A stretch of DNA of 64,000 bases from contig CM040086.1 of assembly GCA_022496805.1 (NCBI GenBank), positions 2,234,501-2,298,500 of the forward strand, in the 5' to 3' direction. A program made the position numbers and the translations under genes. The DNA is from Pohlia nutans (lineage: Eukaryota > Streptophyta > Bryopsida > Bryales > Mniaceae). Below are positions 24,161 through 36,246 of the stretch, in pieces (the stretch's first letter is position 1; each line of letters begins with the position of its first letter). Below the pieces are notes generated by a model. It had not been told where the DNA came from and did no database searches. It saw nothing but the letters and a program-made list of their open reading frames with translations.

Positions 24161-24989
24161 CTCGGGTGGGTCACTCTTCGTATATTTTGGGTACCACGTG
24201 TGGCGAGGGGGTGTTTTTTTGGGGGGCTATTTACCTCCTAGATGAAATTGTCAAGACCCCTATGATTACTTAATGGGAAAAAATGGCCTATATTATGGAC
24301 TCTATCATTTTTTATAAAACGGTGACCAATGCAAATTTTTATATATGCTATCTTCTTTGTAAAGGCTTAAATATAATCTAAAAGTAACATGACTTTAAAA
24401 TTTGAGAAAAATGGCCTCAAGAAAATGACCAGAACTTAATCTTCTTTCATACATTCTGGAAAATGTGCACAAAATACTTCAAAGTTGTTCCAATTTCAGA
24501 ATCAGAGCTATCGGTGTTCACTTTGATTTTCTTTTGAAGCATTACCTTACGGCTGAGCAGAAAAACAATAGACAAACAATAGAACTACCTCAGAACCTCA
24601 GAACCATGCAAACAACCACCAATCAAACAACCTCAGAACCATGCAAGATCTGAGCTTTCATCCACTTCTAGACCTACTTTTCGTCCACCGCGCAGCTGAC
24701 CTCCTTTTCCTACCAACTGTGCTCGAGCTATTTCTCCCCCAAAACAAATTGTACTCAGTTTAATACCTTGGATCCCATTAGCAGTTCCCTAAATTATATG
24801 TACTAAAATCATAATGGACTAGAACTGTGGTGTACCTAAATTATTTATGATGGCATGTACTCTTTCATTGCATTCTATCTTATTTGTAATTTTTTTATAA
24901 ATTCTTATAAATTTTACCTATGATGAATAAAACCCATGCTATTTTCTGCCGCACGTTGTTTGTAAAATGCAGTAAGTGACCCACCCGAG
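24161..24989. mobile_element. 8-bp-TSD DNA element, copy 2 (inverted relative to copy 1)
   Basis: 829 bp, ends CTCGGGTGGGTCACT and AGTGACCCACCCGAG, flanked by TCCTTCAT (24153-24160) and TCCTTAAT (24990-24997), an 8-bp duplication with one mismatch. It is the reverse complement of 10897-11728 with very few differences, so one of the two moved recently. Confidence 0.88.
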
Positions 24990-25196
24990 TCCTTAATTCA
25001 AATTCACTGAACATTGGAATGGGTGTGTGAGAGATTATGGAGAGGAATTAAGTGATAATTGTAATTATTGCTCCCTATGTTGTCTCTGCAATCCCTCTCT
25101 CGCACACTTGTTTTTATAGAGGTTGGTCTCAAATATTAAGATTAAAATTGCTTTTTTTGTAAATTTGTTGAGTAGTTTATAAAAATAAAAATGTAT

Positions 25197-25775
25197 TTAA
25201 CCCTTAAATGCCTGAATGACCAATTTTGGTTGAGCATTTTTTTCTGCGGCTGAAATGCGATTTTGGCCATCGAGATGATACTTTTTGAATTTGAGCTTAA
25301 CTAACAAAATGTAGCTTACAAAGTCTAGTTTCTACTCCATTTTGAAATTTTGAAAAATTCAAAAAATTGAATGATTTATAGGAATTACAAGTAGAGGGTG
25401 TATTACCGTGGCACCTTCACAATGTTCCACAGTTTTAGGTTTTTCCACTGTATTTTTAAATTTAGAAATATTTTTTGAGCACGGTAAAAAAACTAATGGT
25501 TTTTTTTGGTAATTTAAACCTTTTGAATTTTTTTTTGTATTTTTAAAATATAGTTTATAAATGATGTGAATTTTCTTTGCTTTTATCACTTCGAAAAATT
25601 ATGATAATTTAAATTTTGCATAGATAATTTTGAAAAAATCATGTATTGTAGTTGACATTTGGTTTCATGTAGGAAAAATATGAATTTAATATTTTATTCT
25701 ATAATAATGGTGAAAGATGGGATACAGTCTAAATTGTTTCCACCACTGTAATAGGGTCAGGCATTTAAGGGTTAA
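25197..25775. mobile_element. TTAA element, group E
   Basis: 579 bp with perfect 19-bp inverted ends TTAACCCTTAAATGCCTGA / TCAGGCATTTAAGGGTTAA and TTAA on both sides. Internal sequence recurs as fragments at 1760-2040, 11780-12105 and 26140-26340. The minus frame at 25359-25589 (76 codons, lysine-rich) shows no transposase motif. Confidence 0.85.
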
Positions 25776-26313
25776 CTCCTACAATTCTCAAAAACTCCCC
25801 ACAGTGATTAGTTCAATTTTGGATGTTTCTACTTTCATGATGACTAAACCTCTAAACATTACACCACAATGGGTGTTGGAGCTTCAAGACTAAAAGATGA
25901 AAAATAAAATTTGAAAAATCTAATTTAGACTATAAAAATTTAAAAGATGACAACATGCTATTGAGATTTTTGGTTGGTTTTTTTCTCTTTATATTTGGAT
26001 TTGGTGTACCAACCGTAAGAACTCACTTGAAGCTATAATATATTCCTTATTTTACAGACACGTTCAAACACCTTTTAACTATTATATTGTTCGTAACTAT
26101 GATCTACACTCATGGTCAGAGAGTTGGAGATTTAAAAAAAAATTCATAATAGACATGAAATTTCTCAAAGATTAGTTTTAAAAATTGTAAAAATTTAAAG
26201 TTTCCTCCAAATTTCTTTTTTAATGCCTTCATTTATTAAAAATATGAAACTGGATTTTCATTTAGCTTTAAGGCGCAAAATTGAGTGAAAATGTGAAGCT
26301 TCATTCTGCAATT
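25776..26313. other. AT-rich DNA with a group E fragment
   Basis: 26140-26313 carries group E internal motifs (TTATTAAAAATATGAAAC, GCGCAAAATTGAGTG). No gene recognised. Confidence 0.45.
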
Positions 26314-26638
26314 ATCATAACATTTAGTAGCCTTCCAAAAGGGTGCCTTTTAGTTTCATCCACCTTTATATATGGAATGATCAGTGATTTGTAATTGAAT
26401 AGAATATTAAATCGAATAAACAATTACAAAACATTGTTGAGTGTGATTGAGTGAGTGCTTTTGATTATTGTTCAACATGATAGTTGATTGCTCTTGCTTA
26501 ATGCCACATGCCCCTATAGCTACTGGTGTGGTGTGGATTATTCCACATCATTTCATTGGAGAATGAAACGATGTGGGATATTCCACATTATTTTGTTTGG
26601 GGAAGGCAACAATTACAAAGGCTATTGAATGTTATGAT
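26314..26638. mobile_element. MITE family M, copy 2
   Basis: Ends ATCATAACATTTAGTAGCC and GGCTATTGAATGTTATGAT pair over about 19 bp. The interior holds paired GGTGTGGATTATTCCACATC-type motifs like the other M copies. Confidence 0.65.
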
Positions 26639-26794
26639 ATGATCATCCTTGCTGAACCAATGTATACTAGTTGTATCAAAGAATCAAAGTTATTTTTTTT
26701 CTCCTTCACGAACTAAATTGGAAAATAACATTTTCATGTATAGTATTAAACTTGAGATATATAGAAATATCATCTGCACACGGTGTACATTCCT

Positions 26795-28000
26795 TTAACC
26801 CTTAAACGTCAAGAGGCCCTACGTGGGACAACCCGGAATGCATCTAAATTTTTCGAGGAAAAATAAAAAATAAAAAAATAAAAAATAAATTGAAATGAAA
26901 AAAACGGCTTTGCTGGCCACTGCTTGCCAATTTACTTTTCAAAAAACGACCTCAACTACCCCAATTTCAACTCTTGCTCATTTTGATAACTTTGATTGCC
27001 AATGTTTCCACAATCTCCTAAATGAGGCGTAAATTTGGGATTTAGATTGCTTTTTGAGTAGCTTTCCAATGCACCAATCCTCGCTTGATTATGTTGAGAA
27101 AATTCACTTTTTTCTTCATTACACTTTCATAAATAAGCCCATGGGGCTTACTTTGACATTTAAAGGTATAACCATTATCTACTTGTGCATGTTCAAGAAA
27201 CTATTTTACAACAAAGGCCATATTTGGTATATTGAGACTTTTTTCGATCTCATTTTATCTTCAACTTGAAGATAAATCGTTTTATCTCTTTACAATATTT
27301 ATATAAAATAAGTAACAACACCAACTTTTAGAATTTTATTATAGAATCACTATTTGAGCATTATTATTTTTTAGTTTGAATAATTATTCTTAAAATGAAT
27401 TTTTGAATAGCTAGCATCCCGTCTGCAAAAAGTTTCAATATAACGGATATGGCCTTAACATCTACCAAACATTGACCTTTCAAAACTTCTACATACGTTA
27501 TTCAAATGATGCTTTATTTAGTGCTTTGAAAATCCTCCAATGAAAAAATATGAAATTTTGACAAGTCTAGTAACCGTGCTCAGTAGCAAAAATTGATGGT
27601 TGCGAGTGTCCCCACTTTAAGTTTGTAAAGGTTACCACCGGTGATTTTGTTTCTACTAATTTTAGTCAAATTGCTACATACAATTTCGGTTGGCTAACCG
27701 GTATAATGAATTTTGAGAAAAGAAAAAGAATATTAGCCAGATTTCCTACATGGAGTCAAGATGAGTAGACTCTTTAAACCTAGGTATCACCTAGGTATTG
27801 CCTAAGTAGCATCTATGTAGCACCATGATATTACCTGTATATTAATATTAATATGAAAAGAGCATCCAAGGAGCCTGGATTGCTCTTAAAGCCTTGGAAA
27901 TGTAGAAAAAAATGTTAAACTGTCTCCTGACCAACTGAAACCGGAAGAAATCACTGGATATCACACTGCTATGCGTGGCAAGTAAAGGCGAGCCTAAAAC
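26795..28000. other. Solo TTAA-element end and AT-rich intergenic DNA
   Basis: 26795-26815 reads TTAACCCTTAAACGTCAAGA, a good superfamily terminus, but I find no partner end in the next 1.5 kb, so it is a truncated or undecipherable element. The remainder has no supported gene; the 71-aa frame at 27054-27269 has no domain. Confidence 0.4.
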
Positions 28001-29085
28001 CGTGAAGGTCACCTATGGGCGTGTGCACGTGCATTTGCTGTAGTTATGTGGGTCAGCACTGACTGGGTGAAATTCATTTCGGGTGAGTAACTTGTGGAGG
28101 ACTAAGTCATGTGGTGACAAGCCGGGCAGCGGGCAGCCAGTGTTCTTGTGCTGCTCAACGGAGCCCTGCTGCCCAGAATTCCCCAAATAGACAATATATG
28201 GTACACAATGCCACTCTTGCTTCCAGGCAAATTATATCCAACAGCCTATTTCCAGTGGTGAATATTGTACACACTTATCCGCCGGTTTCACCGCCACGTG
28301 GCACAACATCCGGTGTCCTCCCTCTGTGGGGGTCTTGCACTGACCTACTCCCTTTTTAACTGAGCACTGTACCGAATTTACCGGTATTTCTTTTTACGCT
28401 GGAAACATTCACTCAGTCAGTAGCCAGTACAGAGTAAAAATAGTTCCTCCATTTAGGCACATGCAAGAATTTATTTGGGAGGTAAACTTGGAATCAGCTA
28501 ATATAAACTCCGGGGAACAAAAGTCAACTCCCGTACGTTGTAACAGTTTTGATCAGATATATAATTATTTGAAGCTGGTTTTGCTTTGAATCCGATTCAA
28601 CGAGATCGCCCCACAGACAAGAATATATCAGCAGCTTGATAGTTGTCACGAGTACAACTGAAAAGCTGGACTTTGAAATACATATATATTGATCGAATTT
28701 CAAGAGAAGACTGAGCGAGTGTTGTCATTAATTAGTGCTAATCGCAATTTGCAGCTAATTAATTAACCAGGTCGATGACAGTACTAGCTAGTGAAGATTC
28801 CATGCATGCAGAGTGTACATACAATAATACTCCTTGAACAATGAATTGCTCGTAAGGACAATATAATGACGAGGAGTTTACGCCACTAATTAACTTAGGA
28901 CCTTGTCACTGCATTAGCTTCCACTGGATTCTGCTAATGTTCTCAGTCTTTTTGGTGCATTTCTCTGAAATCATGTGCTAATCATGCGTTAATCACGTGC
29001 TAATTCCATCAATCAGTGTAGTGAAACTGTTTTTGCCTCGCATCTGTGATGCTTGCTCCGCTGGTGCACTTGAATACACACAAAA
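28001..29085. other. GC-normal, low-repeat island without a recognisable gene
   Basis: Composition is more balanced than the surroundings and the DNA lacks the common repeats. Frames here (for example 28111-28359) are short and without domains. Could be regulatory DNA, a non-coding transcript or a decayed gene. Confidence 0.3.
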
Positions 29086-29222
29086 CTACACCGATTATTG
29101 AGAGTCACTGAAGACTTTACAGCAATCCTCAGTACATTCATCTCAAATGTACATTACTGTAAGAGAATCAAATATTCTCAATTACTGCGACTCACTTTTG
29201 TTGTAATGCCAAAATTACTGTA
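29086..29222. mobile_element. MITE family N, copy 2
   Basis: Begins CTACACCGATTATTG, ends CCAAAATTACTGTAG; terminal repeat CTACA...TGTAG. Shares its interior with 14379-14550. Confidence 0.65.
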
Positions 29223-30007
29223 GCGAGACTAATCTACACATGATTAACTCCTAATGAGGAACTAATGAACTCCAGCAGCGTGCGTAGACTTACTGTATGG
29301 AATATAGAAATGTATATATATATATGCTTTGCTGGAATTATTAAATGAAATATTTTGTAGGTAAGAGCTTGCGTGATGGAGGATGGAGTCAATGATGAGA
29401 TACGATGGTCCGGTCCATGACAGTTTCGGTGGAAGACAGCCAGTGCTCGCCTTGTGACTGAGATGGAAGTCAAACAAGAAGCGAGAGACTGAATATTGTT
29501 CTGTGGCCATGGCCAGTGGAGGTGCCAAGTATGTCAAAGTCTTCAAGATTAATGTAGTCTTGGTGGTACTGCTACGATACTGTATGGCCGGGCACTGGCA
29601 TACAGACTGCGGTCCGGTCCAGTCTAGACATGGTCAAGTGCGGCGGTCCCGCTCCGGTCACTCGTAAATTGTACTGTACAGCTCGTCTCTTGTAAGTAGC
29701 CACTTGTAGCAAGACCAATACGGTACGTCTGCAGTAGATCACAAGAGCCGGGCGGGTTCTGCCGTTTGTTTCCTACACTACAAATTAAACAGTCTTCGGA
29801 AGGAATGATGCAGTCCTGTGCTGAAAACTGCCTGCGGCTATTAGCCAGGTTGCCTCTTCCTCATTTATTTATTGACATTCCACATTATTCTCCGTCTATT
29901 ATAATACAGACTGTGCATGCATGCGAGTACAGTTCTGTTGCTGGAATTGTCATGTTGGACCCTGGCATAACTTAATTCAATTTAGTATTTCATAATATTC
30001 TTGTCCT
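29223..30007. other. Low-repeat intergenic DNA
   Basis: Balanced composition, similar in look to 28001-29085. Two overlapping minus frames (29234-29546) are in different frames of the same stretch and have no domain. No gene called. Confidence 0.3.
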
Positions 30008-30169
30008 ATCATAACATTCACTGTTCTTGTTCTTACATAGATGGTGTGGAATATTCCACACCCAATAGTACTTCATTAGTAGCTAAGTGGACAGGTGGAG
30101 GCTCAAGGTGATGACAAAGTAGAGTGCATGAAGGGAAGGCAATGGGCATGAAAACTATTGAATGTTATA
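30008..30169. mobile_element. MITE family M, copy 3
   Basis: Ends ATCATAACATTCACTG and ACTATTGAATGTTATAA; interior GGTGTGGAATATTCCACACC and ACTTCATTAGTAG-CTAAGTGGACA match the reverse complement of 9811-9984. Confidence 0.6.
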
Positions 30170-30834
30170 ATTGTGAAAACTCTTCTTCAGAGCCTATGTA
30201 ATACTTTATAGTTTCTTATCTAATAGGGTTATTTTATCAGAGGGAAATGAAAAGAGACAACAAAAAGTGAAAAAAGAAAGCACAAAATATTTAAAGGAGA
30301 CAAAAGAGACAAAGATAGTGATATAAAAGTCCTTCTTTGTCTCCTAGTTAGTCTCCTACATAAAGATTTTGTCAATATTTTTTTGATACGATTACCACTT
30401 CAGAGAAAGTTGTACAAAGTGAGATAAATTCTTGAAATTCAACTGGTAGTTTTGTGGCAACATGGGTAATTTTTTAGAAAGATGAATAGTTGTAAGTTCA
30501 AGAATGTTACATATGCTATTGAGAAACATCGAAATGTATGCTAAGGAAATATGGTAAATTGGTAATTTGGTTTAAAATCATTGGGGTGATTAAACTAATT
30601 GAGGGGTTATAAACAAGCGGTTGGTTGCGGAGTCATTGCTTTAGTATTTATCTCGGATTTACTTTTATGGTTTGCTTTTACTATCCATCCATAGACCTCC
30701 TCAAAACAAAGCATTTTCGTAGTCTCTTCCCCTTGTGGGACAAAGACAATAAATTAAGTTGGTTACTAAACTAATAATCCCATTTTTAATTTTTAATTAT
30801 TCTCAACATAACAAAACGTAACAAACAAACAACA
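30170..30834. other. AT-rich intergenic DNA
   Basis: No supported gene. 30706-30745 (CATTTTCGTAGTCTC then TTCCCCTTGTGG) resembles 24108-24140, a shared repeat of unknown class. Confidence 0.35.
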
Positions 30835-30868
<34 letters not shown>

Positions 30869-30907
30869 CATATATATACATATATATATATATAAATATA
30901 TATATAC

Positions 30908-30990
<83 letters not shown>

Positions 30991-31005
30991 CATATATATA
31001 TATAG
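30835..31005. repeat. (TA)n / TATACA microsatellite
   Basis: About 170 bp of almost pure TA dinucleotides interrupted by ACA at fairly regular spacing. All open frames here (MYIYIY-type on both strands) come from the repeat. Confidence 0.97.
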
Positions 31006-31424
31006 ATTATGTGAAATTAGTGTAAGATGAAGACTTCAACTACTTAGTAAAAATTTTAGTCCTCACTAATTTTGAGATTTAGAAAAATAGAGTGTGTTTT
31101 GGGGATTTATTTAGTACCACATGCACTAAATGGGATAATCAATGTAGCTTTTGGTTCTTTGAGATTGAGGCTCAAGCTATTGCTTTTTTCATAACTAGTT
31201 GTCGACTTGTCAATGCTAACGTGTCTCCATTCCATTAGCAACCCGTCACCATTGTCATTACAAGTTGCAACTCATAACCTTCTCTCCATTCAACTTGCAT
31301 CCTACACCCTTGGATCATGAAGGTCAAGGGTTACAGTGATTGAAAAGTCGACAATCGGTTATACATGATAACCTCTTCGCCAGTTATCATATACATTTTT
31401 TTGGTTCCTCTATATTAACCCTTT

Positions 31425-32240
31425 AGTGCCCATGGTGGTATAAGAGAAACCAGAGTTTTTTGGTGTTTCTTTTTTTAAAACTCTCTTTATTCAGACTATG
31501 GAAATTATTAATAGTATTTAACCGTATAAATGTAAGCATAGCTTAATCAAACAAGTGTCGGTTAAACCTTGGTAAGATCTAATTGTTGGAATGTTGGATT
31601 AGAAGATTATAGTATGTATTTGAATCGTATGTATAATGCACAATCAAAAATGAGATATTGGAGGATGTGCAACTTCAAAGTTAAATAGAATTATGGTTTT
31701 AGGTTTTCAATTTTTTTTGAAGAGGTTCCGCAATTATCTATTTCAGTACCTCTCCATTGCAATCTTTCATGTCATGAATGACTGACTCACATAATTATTG
31801 TAAATTTTACAAGTGATAGTGAGTTATCCATGTATGGTTTATTCAAAAATTCATATGCTAAAATATAAAAGGAGTTGGTACATTGATCAAGATCAGATTA
31901 TATACACTAATGGAACTTGAACAAAAGAACAAAATCCAAAAAATTAAAACAACATAATAAACTTCCAAACATAAGAAATACCGCATAGTATATGCGCTAA
32001 ATTTGTTAGTATTTACTGTATTTTCAAGCATTTGCAGTATTAATTTTCTCGTTTTTTTCATAGGTATTTTGAAATATGTATTAAGATATTGTGAGTTATT
32101 ATATCCATACCTATTAATTGTAGTCAACGAACACAAGAACCAAGTAAAATTTTGGATGGATGAAAAAATATACGGGATGTAATAAAAAGAAGGGTACATG
32201 ACTGAGCAATTTTTGTAGTCACAAACTCATTGTTCCTTTG
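31425..32240. mobile_element. TTAA element, group F copy 2, right end degraded
   Basis: Left end TTAACCCTTTAGTGCCCATG matches F copy 1 at 53964. Later parts match the outer flanks of F (for example AGAAATACCGCATAGTAT versus AGAAATACTGCATAATAC) but the long central palindrome is absent. The right terminus is not the expected GGGCACTAAAGGG; the next element's TTAA follows at 32241. Confidence 0.6.
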
Positions 32241-32703
32241 TTAACCCTTTAATGTCTTGATTCAATACTGTTTTCAAAGATTTGTTACAAAATGTTTGAT
32301 GAAAAACAAAAATGGATTTGGTGTACAAAGAAAAGTTGTAAATATCGATGTCAAGATCACATTTGTGTACGGTTGGATTCATCATATTTTTAAAATAAAT
32401 ATATATTTTAATGAAATTGGAATAACACGCACTGTAAGATGGTATGGTTTTCATTATTAGATTCTACTTATTTTGGAAAATCATGTTTAACCTCTTACTT
32501 TTTAAATTAAGAATGAAACTTGAAATAAATCAATTGAATGTGTTGTTTTTCAAAAAATCACAATATCTTATTTTGAAGATCCATACAGTTCAAATGATAG
32601 TCAACTAGCACAAGAACCAAAAGAACTTTTTATGGATGAAATGTTGAGAAAGGTTGCAATGTTCGTCGCCCATTATATAGACGCATGTAGGTTGAAGGGT
32701 TAG
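32241..32703. mobile_element. TTAA element, group A copy 2 (uninterrupted)
   Basis: 463 bp, left TTAACCCTTTAATGTCTTGA, right TAGGTTGAAGGGTTAG (right TTAA mutated). This is the reference for reading the insertions in copies 1 and 5: it runs through TTAAATTAAGAATGAAACTT where copy 1 carries element B and copy 5 the 8-bp-TSD element. Confidence 0.75.
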
Positions 32704-33206
32704 ATTCACCTTGAACATAGTTTTCAATGGTATGCTTTGTGTTTGCAGATGTGGAGAATGACTAATTATGCAAAAGACTACAAATAAGGTGGAGGCAACA
32801 ATATTTGTTCACTTAAAGGATTTCAACCTGTTTAAAGGGATGGTTTTCAATGATAGAAAACTGCAACATACAAAACTTTGGGTTTAATAACCAAGCCCAA
32901 TTTTTAATTAATTTTGTCACAATTTATGATTTTGTTCTCAATTTTCAAACTTAATCTGCATAAACCACTATTGATGTTAGTAGGGGAACCAATACTTGCC
33001 TCTCATTTCTAGTCTAATTACTTTGCTAACTTGGCATTCATAATTGATCACTAAATTGCTACAACTAATGGTTGTGATAATTTGATTGGAAACTCGCAAA
33101 GTTGAAACAAGTGCTTGCATAAGCAACTGGAATTAGTCCTTAACAGATTTTGGTGCTTCTACTTTAGTAATTTGTTTTTGAAAACTATTTTGAGCCCAAG
33201 TACTAG

Positions 33207-34050
33207 TTACAACACCCAATTCCCTATTTTTTCACTTGGCCATATGATCATGCATTTGGCTTCCGGGCGCACTAAAAATTCAAACCGGTAGAAATTGCAT
33301 GAAAAATTTGACCAATTTTCTTTTACTTCTACAGATTTGGTTGCAAAAAGGCTATAAATTGAAAATTGTTGAGTCATTTTTTCTTGCAAATCATTACTTG
33401 TGCTTTGAATATCTTCTAATTGAATTCTATACGCAACAAAATTCTGCTTGAAATTGATCTTGACATATAGTATATTAGAAAAATACAGGAGGTTAGAGTT
33501 CCCAAACAAGAGGCTAAGTACACATCTTACAAAACCATATTATAAACATATTGTAAGCAATTAGAAGTAGGCCAAAAATAGACGATCGTGTTTTAAATAT
33601 ACATTTTAGTATATAAAAACGCTTTACTTGTTTACAATATACAAAAATTGTACAAACTTTTAAATCAGTACCTTGACAACTAAACTAAAAAACCACATAC
33701 TATATAGTAATGTACTCATGTATTCTAGTAAGCATCTAGCAACCTTTTGTCACCCATGCCTTCAATATGCATTGCAACATGTTCAAGTATGTACGACTTT
33801 GCTTCATTTGAAATAGTGATTTGCTTCATCTACACGTAATCATTTAGCGCCATTGTTGCATTTGCTGCTTCCTCCCTCCAAATAGCAACTCCACAATGAT
33901 ATTCCTTTACAATGTTATCAAAATAGATTGTTCAACCTCTTCAAACAAGTTCGTTAGAACAACAAGCCGAGCAATTCACTACTTTATACACAATCCATGA
34001 AATTCCACATGAACAACATCGTTGTTAACTCCAACAAGGCTTCCAAATGC
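33207..34050 (-). pseudogene. Decayed coding trace of unknown family
   Basis: Three minus-strand stretches look like worn coding sequence. 34050-33900 reads SAFGSLVGVNNDVVHVEFHG then, after two stops, IARLVVLTNLFEEVEQSI; 33892-33725 reads GVAIWREEAANATMALNDYV, one stop, then KSYILEHVAMHIEGMGDKRL ending at a stop at 33725-33727; 33509-33207 is an open frame with LEDIQSTSNDLQEKMTQQFS. The pieces are in different frames. The upstream side is cut by the Harbinger-like insertion at 34056. I recognise no domain, and the link between the last piece and the others is inferred from strand and proximity. Confidence 0.3.
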
Positions 34051-34055
34051 ACTAA

Positions 34056-35157
34056 GGGGGTCTTTACACTAGTGACCAAGAGCCGGGATGGATAATTCTC
34101 TTGGTCACGGCCCTTGGTCAAGAGCCATGACCATGAGCCAACTTTCCCATCCATTGGTCACCAACAATAGTGTAAAGTGAACTTGGACCAAAGGGAAGGT
34201 GGGCTGAAATTTTTAATGTATTTTTTTAGTGAGGCGAAACAAAATTACCGTACTTTAATAGCAAGTTTGGCACAAAATAATTCTAAAAATAGATGCCTAA
34301 AATTTTGGAATATTATTGGCATTTTTTGCCGAATATAATATTAGTTATTTTTCAAAATTGCCGAAAAGTAAGAAATTTTTACTTCTCACAAGAATTTTAC
34401 TTACAATGGAAGCTTTTGTGAATTCTAGAGGAGAGAAGGCGCTCTTTTTGTAATCAAGCTCACTTACATTAGTCCACAAAGAATATGGGTTAAGAAGTAG
34501 CAAGACTCTAGGTGAGGCTTTTCAAATGTGTTGTACACAGATTTTTGGAGTCCAATTGAGCATAGAAGATGAAGTTTTATAGAAATTTGTCCAACTCACA
34601 AAAGTTGATAAATCAATCCTTCTTCCACCTCCAACAATTTTTGTGTCAAAATACGTCTTAATGCAAAAGATAAGGACAAAACATTGCAGCCGTGTAGAGA
34701 TCAAAAAATTAAAATGCGTTCATAACAGTTTTTTGGAGCTCATTTGTGCATAGAAGATCAACCTTTTTGGAAATTTTTCGGTCTAAGAAAAGTTTAGAAA
34801 TCAAGTAATCTTTCATCTCCAACAAATTTTATGTCATTTGAAGACTCTATGCAAAAGTTATGCGTGTTATAAAAATGAAGACTAACTAGGTGCTTCACCT
34901 CAAAGTTTACATATCCCATATGCATTGTTGGACACAACTCCACTCCACTTGCGTAAAGCACAGAGCATTCACCTCTCCTCACTCACAACATACTTATCAT
35001 CCAATGCAAGAGAGTTGTACATGATAAAAACTTAAATAGGATTTAAGCCGAATTTTTTAAAATTAAAATAGAAAATTGCCAAAAATTAAAAAATTCCATT
35101 GGTATAGGGTAGAATTTCCCTTGGCCACGGCCCTTGGTCACTAGTGTAAAGACCCCC
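34056..35157. mobile_element. PIF/Harbinger-like element, 1.1 kb, TAA duplication
   Basis: Left end GGGGGTCTTTACACTAGTGA then CCAAG, right end TTGGTCACTAGTGTAAAGAC then CCCC: a perfect terminal repeat of about 24 bp. TAA flanks both sides (34053-34055 and 35158-35160). The inside has further ACGGCCCTTGGTC motifs near both ends. No transposase frame, so non-autonomous. Confidence 0.85.
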
Positions 35158-35326
35158 TAAGAAAAGGGAAAAAAGAATGTGTGACCATGCACAAAAACAA
35201 AACAAAATAATTATTAAACAATTATCTATCTGTCTATTTATAAATAAATAAACACACACACACACACACTATATATATATATATATATTCTTTTGCGGGT
35301 CACTATGATATATAGCTGCCTCTTTG
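35158..35326. repeat. (CA)n-(TA)n compound microsatellite
   Basis: 35252-35289 reads ACACACACACACACACAC followed by TATATATATATATATA. Flanking DNA is AT-rich without genes. Confidence 0.9.
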
Positions 35327-35782
35327 TTAACCCTTAAGCGTGCAAGGAGCCATGTGGACCCATGTTTGATCATTTTCAGTCAAACTTTGTTTTTCACCTA
35401 ACTTTTGATTTCATGTAAAAATGGTCCCAACTAAGAAAGTGTGGGAGCGATCTTCTACCTAATAGTCCAATTTGAGGTTCTTCAAAATTGTTAAGATTGC
35501 GTTTTTTACAACACTTTAAAGATCAAAGCTTTAAAATTCCAATACACACTGCAGAAAATGTTTTTTAACCGAACTTCTTTTTATATAAACTCAAGAAGTA
35601 TGCGAAAACTTTGAAAATTACACAAAATTCATTTTTATTTAAATAATTATGAAATAATTATTGTTAATTGGTTTAAGAATAAAGTATTTGAGAAAAATAT
35701 CCAAAAAGTATCATACACTTTAAAATGTGAGAAATTAATGAGGTTTGATTGAATAAATGTGGTGTGGACATTTAAGGGTTAA
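35327..35782. mobile_element. TTAA element, group J
   Basis: 456 bp; TTAACCCTTAAGCGTGCAAG on the left and GTGGACATTTAAGGGTTAA on the right; intact TTAA on both sides. Only the first 11-12 bases are inverted-repeat conserved. No coding content. Confidence 0.7.
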
Positions 35783-36246
35783 ACCAGAAGTCAAATACAT
35801 TTTAAAAAGCATTAAAGCCTTCTTTCAAGTGTTTGATTTTGAATAAAATGCAATCAAAACTCAATAAAAAATAAAAAAAGAGCCAAACACTTTTTAGCCA
35901 CCATTGATGAGCAAAATACAATCTAGCCCTATGTTTGGGCCTGGAGTTGCAAGAATGAAACCATAATCACAAAAACCCAAGTCAATGTTATAAATTGTAC
36001 ACAAAATGAGTCATTTTTCATTCCAAAAAATCACAAAGTTAAATACAATTTTGAAAAAGATTGGCTGACGAAAATAGAAGCGCTAGATACCATGGGCTTT
36101 TGAGGTCACTTATCAATTAATTCTAATTGATAGGATCTTTTGACTTTGGCAGTAAGGCTCTAGTGAAATTTTTACTTGTGGGCCAATTCTTAGCCAAGTG
36201 GCTACAAAGAAATTGATGTTAAATTTTTTACACCCTTTTAAAGGTA
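35783..36246. other. Intergenic DNA
   Basis: No gene seen; ordinary AT-rich sequence between two TTAA elements. Confidence 0.4.

Noticed and set aside
24465..24653. 62-aa frame conserved between the two 0.83-kb elements as a transposon gene
   Set aside because: Conservation is explained by the recent common origin of the whole element; the peptide is short, Gln/Asn/Thr-rich and has no domain.
30786..31025. Open frames of 63-66 aa on both strands made of M/Y/I/C
   Set aside because: They are translations of the TA-rich microsatellite and mirror each other on opposite strands.
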